DNA of 64,000 bases, from NCBI GenBank assembly GCA_008360955.1, contig LUCM01005710.1:84926-148925 (forward strand). Direction: 5' to 3'. The notes under the pieces are model-generated. The model saw only the letters and a list, made by a program, of their open reading frames with translations. It was not told the origin of the DNA and did not search any database. Shown one piece after another: positions 39,741-52,718 of the stretch (positions are counted from its first letter, which is position 1; every line of letters begins with the position of its first letter). Source of the stretch: Fasciolopsis buskii (lineage: Eukaryota; Platyhelminthes; Trematoda; Plagiorchiida; Fasciolidae). The position numbers were made by a program, and so were the translations under genes.

Positions 39741-42700
39741 AATGTTGGTAGCAGACAGTCAAGAACTATCAATCGTCACATCCCAGACAGAAAGGAGGTC
39801 TTATGCACTTGTTTGTACAGCGCTCATTTTGGGACGCAGATACAACTGGCTTACATGTAGAAATTTCCCTGACCCACTTCGCATCATCCAGCGTATCTTC
39901 TAGATTCTATAAGAAAGTCTTGAAGAAGTTTACCTCAGTTTATCGAAACGTCGGCTCGTTACAAATATTCCCGGTCACGTTGTTTTTACATGTCCAAAAC
40001 TTCATGCAGACGAAAAATCTCACTCATGGGTCCGTTTTGGAAGAAACTGAAAATCTGCCTACTGTTGTTTATAATCATGTGACTGATAGTGAAAAATTAA
40101 ATTAATTTTTTAAATCCCATAGATTATTTTGCATTCTGTTGCGTTTTAAGTTGTCAAGTGGAAAATAGGCTGAGAGATACACCTTGATTTCTAGTGAATA
40201 AATGTTTCAGAGTTCAGGAAGAGAACAAAACGGCGAGGTGATCGACAGCAAGTCTGAGAGGTGCTTTGATGCGCCGGAATAAATGAAGTTGAGCGCGGTG
40301 GACAAGGCCACAGACAAAATGCTTCACCCACATGTCTCCCATCTTTGAAACAGTGACATTACACGTATGGTACGCAAAACGATTCTGCCTAACTAAGGCT
40401 TTGTAGCAGTTCAACTAATTAGTGGTGAACGAAACAGCTGTTCACTAAGCATTAAAGGTCAAACTCCGGGTATTTTAATATTTCGCTGCTGTCACTGGAT
40501 GGATACAATATTCTTACTCTGGTTTAGGTTGTTGAAAGTCCAGTCGATCTCGTCTACCCAAACTGAGTATCTTAAGCACTCAACCGCAGTTGAATTGAAA
40601 CTGTCATCGAACTGGGGCACAATCTTGACAGAAAAACGTTATGGCCAAAAGCTCTGAGCGCATAACAACCGCCTCGTGTTTGGCTGGTGTACAGTGCGTA
40701 GAAGATCCGTAGTATTCAAATAAAGCTACCAGAAAAGACCGGAGGATTGCTTACACGAGTTATGTCAGATCATAAAAGCAGTTGTTTAACTATGCAACAC
40801 GTTTCGCTTATATTTAACAGCACACAAGGAATACCAGAGTCAACAAAGAAAGCCATACCTGGTAACAACGGAATGTTCGTCATTTTGCCTGGCCAATCTA
40901 CATATAGAAAATCAATCGCTGTGAGTAAACGTTTGCAACACACGGTGTGCCTACTAAAAAATCTGCATTTTAAGCCATGTGAATCTGCTGTATTTTGGTT
41001 ATCCTAGCGTGGCCTTTTGCTACTATTGGATTTACAGATTCCAAATGCCCTGTGTGTCGACGAATCTTGTTGTGTGGCTTACTCTGGTCTTAAATGCAAC
41101 TTTTTACAATAAACAAACTCGACTGACCGTTGCCGAAAGTAAAAAGCGACCAGATCATCATCGAAAATTGTGACTGACCATCTGGTTCCCCTAATAATGA
41201 ATGGCATATTCGAGGATATGATTTTTTGTGAAGATGCAACCGCCAAGCAAGCCGCATACCTCACGGAAATTGGACTGTCCCATCAGATATAGAGACTATG
41301 CAAGAGAAAACCGGAGATGTAGCTGGACCTTGGTTGGAAGTTGATAGTCATTATCCAGTTCAGGTAACTTGGATCGGGTTGGTTCTATTGTACTCACAGA
41401 ATAGAAATACTGGTAGATTGAGGTCATCCAGAAAGTGATCCTATTTTTATTGTTTCATTAATCAACGGGTTGACCGCAGTTAGTAAACAGTTGTTTCAAA
41501 TATATTCTTTGTCTGAGAGCCATTTGGGATCATTTCGAGTCAAAAGAGACGGTAATGACCACAAAAGCACAGGCTTTTGCTTTTAGGTAGTTCCGTCAGT
41601 TCAACAATTCTAAAAGACGTTTTCGACTAACTAGAGTTGCCTTGTAAATCCTTTTCTGTCAGGTGATTGCGTGATCCAGTCTGGAGCAGGGTATTCAGTG
41701 CTTTATTTGACTGCACAAAAGTGCAACCTATAAATGGTGTAAATCATACACGTTGTTCGGAATAGAGCTGTCATTACCCCTTGATCTTCGTGAGATCAAA
41801 TGACCCGCTCAAGATGGCTCGGGAACTGCATTGCTGTCATCGTTTGATGTTCCTAAAGAGCATGTAATTCTGGGAGGCAGCTCCAAAATAGGCCATTCTC
41901 AAGGGCATCATAGGTATTCACAGCACAAGCTTGACGAAGACACACATCTAGTAGATGAAGTAAGGTTCATCAGGGTTTCACAGAATTACAACCATTTGCT
42001 CTATTTATCCTTGAAACGCTGTTGTCTTCGTCATTTGGTGAATAATTCTCAATGTTTTAGGCCATACGAGTTTTACATCAGAAATGAAAGATTTGCGCAG
42101 CAAACTGTTCCCACTCGAAAACTTCCGGAAACATGTATCACGGAGCAGATGCAGAAAACATTGTAACTTTCAAATTCGCCAACTTAGAAAATCCCCTGCA
42201 GTAGACAATCCGTTGAAATGTGAACAGAACAACGATATCATGCGTACTTTGGTGACGACATCAAAAATCTGCTGAAATAATCTCTGGGTAAATATTTATC
42301 AAGATAATTTTCGAGACTAAGAGGGAAGAATGTCATTCAGTGTGTAAAATCCGATGAAATAGATTTAAATGGAACTGGAAACAAGTACTTGTAGGTAACC
42401 AAACACTTGGACGACTCCGTATACAAAATTCACTTTCAGCCCCCTAAACGGAGTCGTCGACCTGCATTTTGTGAGGCTTGGCGGCGTGTTTAAGCGGACT
42501 ACTGAGGACCCTTTTTGAATACATATTACTCTTTGGTAGTGAACGGTTCATAACCCAGATGACCACACGTTTATTTCACCATGTCGTCGACCTCAGGTTT
42601 CACAATTCGTATTGTGGAGAATAAATTTCCGTTTGTGGTAGTCGTTAGCATCTTCACTTTTTGCTGTTGGGATCCTTGGGTTGGAGTTCGTTTGGGTCAG

Positions 42701-45700
42701 TGCTATTAATTCTAGATCTAGCGATATTCGAAAATATCACAAAATAGTTAGGTGTTTCATTTGTTAAATTACTTTAAGGTGACGTTGTCAAGTGACCTAT
42801 TGTCTTCTGTTGAAATGTAATGGCTATATCATTCTGATGGTCTATATGATCCTGGAGCACAAAAATAATGCCCTCTTTGTCCGGACTTCATTAAGATCAA
42901 TGCTTGTTGCTTTAATAGACGGTAATAAATTCTTGCGGTTGAATCACCACTTTCTTCCTGCTGAAGTGACTTATCAGATATGTACACGAAAGATAAAGAA
43001 AGCAAATAATTTAATGTTGTAATGTAATTTGTTCTTTACATGCTGTCCCGTGAAAATGTGGCCAATGAAAAGCGTGCTCTACTTGTATACACTAGTCAAA
43101 ATGATAATGAAAGCATACAAACCCACGCGAAACGAGATGTGACAAACACCAACCCTAACGGCAAAATGTCTGGCTTCTGCGAGCGCTTGCTGAAAGTACA
43201 CATTGTGCTATCGGCCAGAAAACAACAGAGTTCAAAGCGAAAGATCCACGTTATTCAGTGACTACATTTAATCGAAATTTTCAACAGAGTCTATTGAGCT
43301 GAGGTAAAATTCGTGCATTACTTGTTCGTTCACGCATCTCCTACAAAAGTATCATTCCCAATAAATTTTATATTACTCCATCAACAATGACCTAAACGAA
43401 CACGCAATAAGGGACAAATTCGATGAGTGTTTAGCGTCTCCAGATACGTTTTCGGAACGAAATCTGCGAAAACAGTATTTTTAGGCGCATAAGCCTTAAG
43501 GAAAAAATTAACCATATATCGGAAAATGTGGATTTTCTCTCGGAGACAGTAGCACTTCACAAGTGATCATTTCTGTAACGGAAGGTAGTTGTGCTTTTGT
43601 TTTGAAATCACAGGCTTCTCTATGCGTCTTCCAAACAAGAACGTATGGATAGAATTCGCACCGAAATAGAGCGGCAACGGAAAACGTTGACGTCGCGGCT
43701 GTGCTCACGGTCAAGCATCTTTTATTGGAAATTCAATTCTGTCTCAGAGCTGTTATAACTTGTGATGAATTATTAAAACTTTCCATTTCAGTGCACTAAA
43801 ATGTTTGAGTTGCACGTAAAAACGTGTCGCTGAAAATAATGAAATCGATGGATTATTGTGAGCAGTCTGTCTCATCGATGACCAGGCGTAGCGTTCATAA
43901 ATACCGTTTTAGTGTGGACGATACCCGAAGTAGTTTCACTTAAGTTGTCGGACTCAAAAACAAACATCAGTCATCACTAGTAAAGCAGGAAAACTATGCC
44001 TTTCGTACAATTCACCTTAACGGGAATGAAACACCGAATAGACTAACTCTGCAGGTAAAAAACTGAAGAATGAAAGTCGTAACAAACACGTGGTTAAAAT
44101 CTATAAAGCGATCACAGCCAAGCAGGACATTCAAATGATGATTACGTTTGGGCGACAGTCATTCAGTCTTAGCCTTAGCCGCCTCTTAAGTGGCGTATCT
44201 GACCAATTTCAATGAAAGAGTGCTCCCTAGATTGCCTCTGGAAAGGGTGTTTTGTTGAGTTCGAAAAAAGAATTGCATGTTGATTGTTCCGATTAGCACG
44301 AAGCATCAAGATATTTGTTGTTCTTTAACGAAACCCAGAACAAATCCACAGTGATCTGCCCAAAATTTTTGCCAGTAAACATTATCTCAATTAGAACGAA
44401 AGAGGGCGAACTTAATAACCACATGGCAAACACGAATTTGGACACTTGCCGACATGAGAACACTGCCAGTTGTTTCAGGTTCGTTACAGTGCGTGCATTG
44501 TCAGGACGTGTGAGGGTTTGAACTTGGTTGAAAGCGGTTTGGATATCGCAACTATACATTTGAAACTGTAAAATTGCTTGTCCTACTATATGCATGTTAC
44601 CATTAAAAAGCAACATCAACTTTGCTGTTTACATTTGCTCTTGTGAAATCCTTAGTGTTCCCTTTTTCATGCAGAGACTCATACTTGGCTTGTTGTGAAT
44701 TGCGGAAAATTTCGCGATCGTTTTAGTTCAATCGTCCACTCTTCTGACTGCCATTGGTTGCCACGAAAACTGTGAACAAGTTGAACACTGTTCTATTTTG
44801 TTTCCGTTTCTTCCATCATCATGACAAATGAAAGAGAGATCTATTTTATTTCAATTTTCTGGAAGAAGAGTATAGAAGCTATCAACTGCCTCCAGGTATA
44901 TCGTCTGACGTTCCCTAGCTAAGTGGATTTTCTTATTCACCCAAGGCTACACTCCTCATTAGCCATGAGAATGTGTCAGTTCTGTTTGTTTGGATCATCG
45001 GCTTAGTTATTTGTCTGTCACCTACTGCTGCGGAGAATGAGCGCAAACAAAGTAACTTAGTTCAAATAAAATTCCTTACGTCGCTTTACCGAAATATGCT
45101 GTACTTTATTCCCTAAGCAAATCAAAATCCACAACAGACAAGGATTTCACTTTCACCGAGGGCTTGAGTTTCATCCGTTGCATACAAAACATTTCGGTCC
45201 GGTATGAAGCTATAGGCTACATGGATTTTTTTAGTTCCTTTCGGAGGACAGTTCAGAGAAGATAAAGAACGTGCAATTTATCTCGGCCTTGTCATCTAAG
45301 TGCACACCCAGTATTTGCTCTTTTTGAGATTGACTATCCAGGAAACTAATCGGCGAACCTCACTGTTTCCAGTAATTTGTGGAATTCACAATTAGGTCGG
45401 AAGTAAAAGTTGTTGGCTTCAATTCTGTTAAACAGCCTACTACGAAGTATTTTTTGCGAACATTTTGAAAAGGTTGGTGTTATGCCTGACTAACAGTAAT
45501 ATTGATTGCTTTTTATTGTATCAGACAATAAAATCGTCATTTTAGGCATTGTGTTGTGCATAATCCAAGTAATTTTAGGCAGATGCTTGTTTCTCCCCAC
45601 CGAACTTACTAATGTTAAAACCATTTGCAATGCACCATAGATTTCACAACGTAAAACATACCGAAATCTTAGTTTTGTCTTTACAAAATCATGACTGCAC

Positions 45701-47139
45701 AAGTTAGCAGGGAAACATTTACTGGGCAATTGTTAGATTTTGTCGACATAGGTGGCATTGTGCTCACGTTTCAATTTCTGTCCGAGCGTTTTCCACCTAG
45801 CAGTTTCTCAGTTGGTGCAAAACCAGAGTTGCAAACCTTTTTCATGCATGAAGGAAGGAGTTCATTTTGGCCTCGTCATATTTTAAAGATGTTGGAGCAG
45901 GATCGAATGGTTGAAATAAGAACTTACGAGACAATCGTCGTCATTTTCGGAAGTGGTCTGACAACAATGTTTTCAATCCACCAGTCGAAACTTTGACAGG
46001 GGAATTAAGAAAACCAACCGAGGTGTAATCCTTCCCAATCTGAAGTAATGTTTGTCGAACTTTTTCACTAATGAGCAAGAAATGAAAAATGCTTTGTGAG
46101 AAACCAAACAGTAATAGTAGTAAGAAGTTGTACGGTTCACGGACTGACTCATTGTGCGCATCCATACTCAATGCATTTTTAAGAAACAGTAAAAGCACTC
46201 TCATCCTATGTCATCCTAGTTGGGCGTCACCAGTTGTGGATAATCCACATCCCCGAACCGGGACAAACGACTGAGTCGAATTCTTCAGCCAATAAGAGAT
46301 TAAACAGGCTTCATTAGCTTGTGCCCCTACACCACATGATTTGGCCATTATCCGTCACTGATTTACACCCTCACTAGGGGTCGGTATATACTATTGCGCT
46401 CTCATGAATATCTGACGTCTGCGTAAGTAGCCCGAGCATGAAAAACTGTAAAGCTTGTCTACCTGACCAATGTTAGTAGATTATATAGCTCTTGGAATTA
46501 TTCATTACGGCTTATAAGCTCCTAACCACTTGTTAAGAAAGTTTGAGAGCACGCTATAGCCGTTTAATGCTCATTAGAAATCATCAGTGATGCAACTCCA
46601 CCACGGGAACTAGGACCAAGCAATTGTGAGTCAAACACCTCGACCATTACTTAGAGTGGCAGCCGCCAGTAATGTCGTTACATGATGCCTCACATGAATC
46701 GACACAAAAATAATGAAAAACAGTATATCTAGCTTTGAGCTATCTTCGGGGAAATGGCGTCTACATTACCATGCATTTAGCCCAGAAAAAGTGGCAGCAT
46801 ATGCTCGTGAATGCATCTTTTTTGATTTCTAAATTTGTCAGAAATCCGCAGAATGGCATCATTGTTTTATTCTAGTTAACAGTCATGAGCACTTTATAAA
46901 ATAATCCCTAACCACAAAAAATAGACGCCTATAACTCCGGACTGCCAAAAATAGCAATTGACGACGAATAATGGTGCCCAAGTAATCCTAATTCACTGTT
47001 AAGGTATGCCGCGTAATCCGCTGCAATTAGCAATTCCGAGTTTTAGTTCAGTGAAAATGAAATAGCCCAAGATCAATCAGTTGTCACAGAAAAAGAATGT
47101 TAACGAGAGGAGGCTAGCCATAATGTCCTTCGAAGAACC
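39741..47139. other. About 7.4 kb without a supported gene
   Basis: The frames here are short. One of 101 codons at 45691-45996 starts with ATG and has a plausible composition but no domain or splice context. Another at 41831-42166 includes a possible donor (GAA then GTAAGG near 41958) without a convincing acceptor. A stem-loop at 42410-42458 is listed separately, and a small 7-base hairpin lies near 41780-41798. The stretch 46200-46690 is slightly richer in G and C but no family is recognised. Confidence 0.45.
42410..42458. repeat. Stem-loop with 11-base perfect arms
   Basis: GACGACTCCGT at 42410-42420 and its exact reverse complement ACGGAGTCGTC at 42448-42458 enclose a 27-base loop. The word GTCGTCGACCT at the right arm recurs at about 42582-42592. 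No gene or transposon end is attached. Confidence 0.6.
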
Positions 47140-47164
47140 AAACCATATTTATCGGATAAGTATA

Positions 47165-47510
47165 TTCAGCTCATCCACAATGCGTGAATCGAACACTCAT
47201 TTCCTCGTTAACCAACAGAGTTAAAAAGCTATGCAGTAATGATACCAAACATAAAGAAGAACTAAGACTTCTAGACGACATCTTGCAACATAATCACTAT
47301 CCGCCACGCCTCATGAGAAAACAACTGAAAACTTGCTTGTCAACAACCAAGACGAAGAATGAAAGAAAAAAGAAAACAGCCCCGGTCGGAATTTCGTACA
47401 GATCGGGTACTTCGGAAGCAATAAGAAACGTCCTCAGGGACTTTGATGCTCACACTTTCTTCCGGATGGATGGTACTTTGAGGCGCCATTTATCGAAGGC
47501 TAAAGATTAA
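47165..47510 (+). pseudogene. PLE reverse transcriptase C-terminus, copy 2
   Basis: The frame gives VNRTLISSLTNRVKKL-type sequence and continues to LRRHLSKAKD before a TAA at 47508-47510. Within the overlap it differs from copy 1 by few bases; one gives alanine where copy 1 has threonine (DAHTFF against DTHTFF). The catalytic motifs lie upstream and are absent from this copy. Confidence 0.8.
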
Positions 47511-47904
47511 ATCGGTGTACAAAACCAAAATAACTGCATCTACAAAATCAATTGCAAGGAATGCCTAGCAGAATACATTGGACAAACCAGCAGACAACTG
47601 ATGACACGAGTAACAGAACACAAAAGGAAAGAAAGGTGCAGAACTTCGGACAAGGCAGTCTTATCAAAGCTTGAGCGTAATTCAGCCATCGCTCTGCATG
47701 CCGTGGCAGAGGGACATAACATAGATTATGAAAACACAAAGGTACTCTAACGTGGATTCAGTGCCTGCACTGAACGAAAATTTGCCGTGGCTCTGGCGCC
47801 CACCCCACATGCATCAATAGGAACGACGGGGCAGAGATTTCTGAGATATGGCAGCCCTAACATCTTTGAGAAACAAACATTCAAAAGGTCACCACGTTAG
47901 CTGA
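47511..47904 (+). pseudogene. PLE GIY-YIG endonuclease domain, copy 2
   Basis: NCIYKINCKECLAEYIGQTSRQ and the following RVTEHKRK and GHNIDYENTKVL are as in copy 1, with the full YIG. The TAA at 47748-47750 matches the stop at 21404-21406 in copy 1. After ERKF a 7-base deletion (ATAAGCG of copy 1) and a further 1-base deletion after GATATGG shift the frame, so this copy is 8 bases shorter between the shared stops and the final TGA. Both copies are inactive; copy 2 is more damaged at its C-terminus. Confidence 0.8.
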
Positions 47905-50900
47905 CCCCACCACCAAGGCGACGCATTACGTGAAGGACAGTTATTCAACCACCCGACTCACAGCTCAAAGTACACACATTCATAAACACAGACAACTAAA
48001 CATCAGTTGGCATGTAAACGTTTCCTCAGTCATTTGGTTGCAAAGCATGCATTGAGGAAGACTACCCACCGTATTCGAAATGGTGGCGCGTTAAATTTAC
48101 CAACAAACATTATATCATTCACAATTAAAACCAATACATGTCGCATGGATTCGTCGATACACTCCTTACGCCGTTTGGTCATGATGCTTACATAATCTTC
48201 GAACCGGTCAAAAAGAAAAAAAGCGCAATAATAAACCTGAGAGACATGTACGGATACGAAGATATTGCGGGGTTTTCGAACGATCCAATAAAATTGATCT
48301 CATTCGAAGTAGAAGCCATGTAAAAAGAGCTATACAAGGAACCGTGAAGATAAAAAAGGAGTCAAGTTAAAACGCCTTCTTTGCTGAAGCGAATGAAATA
48401 TTCGAAAATGATTAGTTAAGCTTAAGTACTCTGTTTCCTTAGCCAACTGAACTAACGTTGCACCCGAACATTCGTAAATATCAGATTTTTCCTGGGGTTC
48501 GAGATTTTTCAATCAAGCGAGGTTAGCAGTCACGTTACGATCAAGTAATGAGAGTACACAACTTTTGGAATGTAGGAAAGCGAAAAGATTTCAGCTACTA
48601 ATCGGGACTGTACACCTTTTTCAGGAATAGTATGCGAAATTACAGTACGTAACCAAAAATGTCATGTGATATACGGAATAGTGGTGTTCTCCGCCCCACC
48701 TGTCGAAATGTCACCGCCATTTGGAATACATTTGAAGTGGAGTTATTTTGTCGCAGCCAAAGAACAGCGCAGTAGTGTCATATGCTGTGTGTTCTTCGTG
48801 ATTTCTGATGATGGTCATGAGAGTCTAGTGCAATGGGAATGAAGCACTAAAGAGCGCGAAAAATAAAATATCATTCTGGACGGCTTTTCGTTTTGCACAA
48901 CAGTCATACAACCATCAATACTTACCTTTCCTCCTTAGTTGAAGACTCGCCCCAAATACATCAGTCACTGGTAAGCACTGATTTTCAAATGTTGCTTTGA
49001 TGTTTTGCCCATTTGCAGACAGTCAGGGGCACTCTTTCTTCAGGTTTCGAGCAACTCCGGCGATTGCAACAATATGGAAAAGGTTAGAGAGCACATATCA
49101 GTGCAAAGCTATCATACTCCGCGAGATTCAACAATGCGCAAAATAGGGGAAACTAGTAGTGAAATTGGTCTGCAATCGCATTTCCCCAGAATGATCAAAC
49201 AAAGGCAACAACCACAAGAAATGCTACTGTTTTAAGCAGCACACTGAGTTGCCATTTGTTAGCAACTGCATCACGAGAGGATTTCGTCCTGCAAGCCCGA
49301 TGATTTTGGTCCCGGATGTCATATCTACTGGGAATAAAAGACAGAATGTTATTGCGCAAACGATAGTCTGTTGTTTCTTCTCTAGTACTGATATATCACT
49401 AACGTACCTTGCATCGTTTCAGCCCTCTGATAACAGCCAGGTTTACGGGATGTGTCTAATCAGTTCACTGTTTGTTCTGTAAAATGTTGAACAAGGCTTG
49501 CCTTTGGTATTTTCAAACTTTTTGAAAAGTCGCCTTTAGATTGTTTTCTGTTTCCATTTACGCGTCATTTCTAGCCATCATGAGCATTTCTGAGCAAACA
49601 ACTCACTACTTTGATTGCCTTGCTATGAGTCTAACAATTTTCTGAAAGATTTGGTCTGCAAGAAGAAATAGTCACCGCAATTTTGAAGTTGCGAGTTGGC
49701 AATTATTTGTCAACAATAGACACTGGCCGCATGCGGAATGTTTCCTACAACTCAGCGGGTGCAAGTGATCATAAATAAACTAAATTGCATCTTGAAAAGT
49801 ATTCCAGAACTGTTATTTGGAGTGGACCAGCCGTACTCCCTAATCCTATATGCAACCCCACAGAACGATGCTGCATTGATAAACGGGAAAGTCTCCTGCA
49901 CAGACAGGTATAAGCTTCAATGAGGTCAGGACGATTGGAGTAGAACTAGATAAGACCCAGATAACAGGAGAGGACAATGAGGTATCCAGTTGATTAAAGA
50001 TAATGCGGTCAGATGGTCTAACCTAAAGCATTTGTCGAAACTTGTGAAAATTGAGTTTGCAAAAGTAAAGCCATATTATCATTTTTGATCATGATTTAAA
50101 AGCTCTCGAGCCCTGGGATGCACTTGCTAGAAAATGGGACTTTGGCTAATGCCTGTCTACTGCTTACTGCGGTCAATAATAAACGGCCCCCTGGGCCAAT
50201 TTAGCCGTGCACAGCACATTTTCGACACCTGCCTGTGAATAACGACATTCTCCCAAGATTCGACTGCTCACGAATTAGGATTGAAAAAATACATATAGTT
50301 AAAACTGAACAGTGGAGAGAGCATTATATAGTGGTTGCGAAATTTCGACATTGAGCCTAGTGCACTTGTTGTGTGCTTACTTGGGTAAATTCATGGCTTG
50401 CAATCCAAAGAATAATGTAACTTAACAGTTTAACAGTTTAACTTTCATTCACCTACCCATACCTCTGCACAGTTCAGTCACAAGTAAGCCCCGCAGCGTA
50501 TTGTGTCCTTGCCATACAAAATCTTAGTAGTCACGATGGCTAGGTTCTCGGATATCATACTAGATTTGCCGCAAATTATTGTGGCTCCCATTGCAACTTA
50601 CTAATAGCTACGTAAAAGATAAAACTGTTATAAAGTTTTCTGTCGTGTTTTTTGGTAGTTTTCAGAATATCGCTCATGTCAGCTGTATATTTCAACTGGC
50701 AGGCTGACGCTTATCAGTTTCTTTTAACAACAATTCCGCATCATCGGGCAGACTATTCTGCATCAGTTCTGAATGCCAATAACCGATCTGGAGTAAGGCA
50801 CTGCGATGCCATAGTAAATTAACCTAGTAAATATGGCTCAAATTCTGTGCAAGCTTGCAGTCCACCTAAAGGTCACTGTACACCGGAATAAAGAAAAACC

Positions 50901-52690
50901 CAAAGTGACAAGTTATGTCATATGCAGAGGAAATCTACTTGGCATGTTATTTCCAAGGTTTATCCAAATAGCTGCATTTGACGCGATCATTTCCTGCATA
51001 TTTCTTTTTATGTTTCCTCTTTTTATCTCCGCCCTTACTGGGTGACAGTTTCAGATAATTATTTGTGCAAATTGACGAGTCAGCTGCAAAAGTTAAGCAG
51101 CATACGAGGGATGCGAACCCGTGATTTTGAAGCTGATACGCCATGACAATAAAATCGTGACGGCGGCCATCGCTGGAGACAATACACAGCCAAACCAGAC
51201 TAGCATAAGTTATGCGTAGTTAGGGCGAACTGAAATCACGTAGTATGTTCATTCAAGGTGTACCATCGGTTGATACAGCGGCTAATCCGGCATAATTTGA
51301 CATTTTACAACGAAAGCACCCTGCAAAACACAACTTGATCAGGAAAGATTACGGAGTTTGTGGAGCCACAAATTAGCCAGACATTACGAGATAACGGCTG
51401 CAGAAGAATAAACTTTTCCAATGGCTTGTGCAGTGGGAGTTCGGATTTGTACATGAGAACAACCAAACCTGGCTCACCTAACTGTGTTACTAACACCAGA
51501 TGGCGACTTTGTTATCTGAGAGAATTTATGGGAATTGTCTGAAAACCTTTGTGGTTTGGAACGGTTTCTATTCAACACAGTTAGATGCATTTTCCATCCC
51601 GCCCTATAATAAATTATTTTTGCAAACGATTAGAATTTTACAGTGACTGTGACTGTGCTATTCAGAGCGCACTAAAAATTTTACGAAATATAATCGATTT
51701 TCTATTGTCACGCATATGCTATAGAAATACATTTCCCACCCCGTTGTGGTGGGTGCAACATTTGGGTCGGAGATAGAATTCTTCCGTCTTCCTATAGACA
51801 CCTTATTCTCATTTTGTCTTGCCACGTTTGACTCGGATGACGCGGAAATGTGCTCTCTTAAGACTAAGTCAGCTATTGCTAGTTGTGATAAAACGACGAG
51901 TTTTTAGATCTTTAGAAAATCAACTTTTGGCACCTACAGTAATGAGAGGGCGTGAATAATTTGACAGTGCACACAAACGTGAGTTTAGCAAGCGCAAAAC
52001 AAAGGCGATTTAGTAACTCTTTTTGCCTGCCTGTTAGAATTTCTGCTCTAGGTCTGCCAAGAAACTCAAAGAAATTCATGTGCAATCTAGTAACTGGAAT
52101 GCTCTCAATTTACTTGAAATTAATATATGATTCAATCCTACCATCGACTGAAAACATTCAGTTTGACTTTTCCTAGAAGTAGAAGTGAATCAGCCCTATA
52201 TGTCCGAATCTCTCTGAGACTAGGCTATGAATGTGCTCGGTGGTCGCGCAGTTAGTTTGTTTCAGAATTTGTTGAATTTGAAAATTTTCGTCCTGTTCCC
52301 ACTAAAAACAATAAGAGGGTGAGATCCGTTCAAAATCTGCTATAGTGTGTGAATTTCACGCTTACCGTTGAGGCTCAGTCTGATTGATGAAAGCCCTTTT
52401 TCCTGTACACTCGTACCTTTCTTCAGCCTGTTTTTGCTGTAGATAAAAACGATTTGGTAAACTGTTGCACCTCAGCTGTCCGTTCGATCTATTTACTCCA
52501 TGGAAATTACATAGATAAACAAGTTACTCCTACTGCGTCAAAGCCAGACTCATCAGTAGACGAATATGAAAAAGCTGCATAGCTGTGTGATCGTTGGCAG
52601 GATATTTCAGCTGTGCATATCCACCGCGCTCGAACTAGGATGCTAAAAGGGGATGACCGATTGCAATTCGAAAACCTTAGCCAATGCCAC

Positions 52691-52718
52691 AGAGAGAGAG
52701 AGAGAGAGAGCGAGAGAG
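52691..52718. repeat. (GA)n microsatellite
   Basis: An AG run of 20 bases, one C interruption, then GAGAGAG. Confidence 0.9.

Larger units (their letters stand above)
47140..48165 (+). mobile_element. Penelope-like retroelement, copy 2 (5'-truncated)
   Basis: This plus-strand copy begins within the reverse transcriptase thumb region. From about 47165 it matches the minus-strand copy 1 almost base for base to near 47900, then more loosely through the 3' tail to about 48165. A 10-base stretch of copy 1 (TTGCACTTCA) is missing near 47162. Upstream of 47140 the match to copy 1 is lost, which fits the frequent 5' truncation of retroelements. No target-site duplication could be recognised. Confidence 0.85.

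Noticed and set aside
41803..41958. Possible exon before the GTAAGG donor near 41958
   Set aside because: No acceptor with a pyrimidine tract in front of the open frame.
48150..48190. Possible antisense PLE piece after copy 2 (GATACACTCCTTAC also at 22649-22662)
   Set aside because: A 14-base match with weak extension is expected by chance within 64 kb.
51103..51118. B-box-like sequence on the minus strand (GGGTTCGCATCCC)
   Set aside because: The only A-box-like word is 24 bases away, too close for a tRNA, and the T-stem has just three good pairs.
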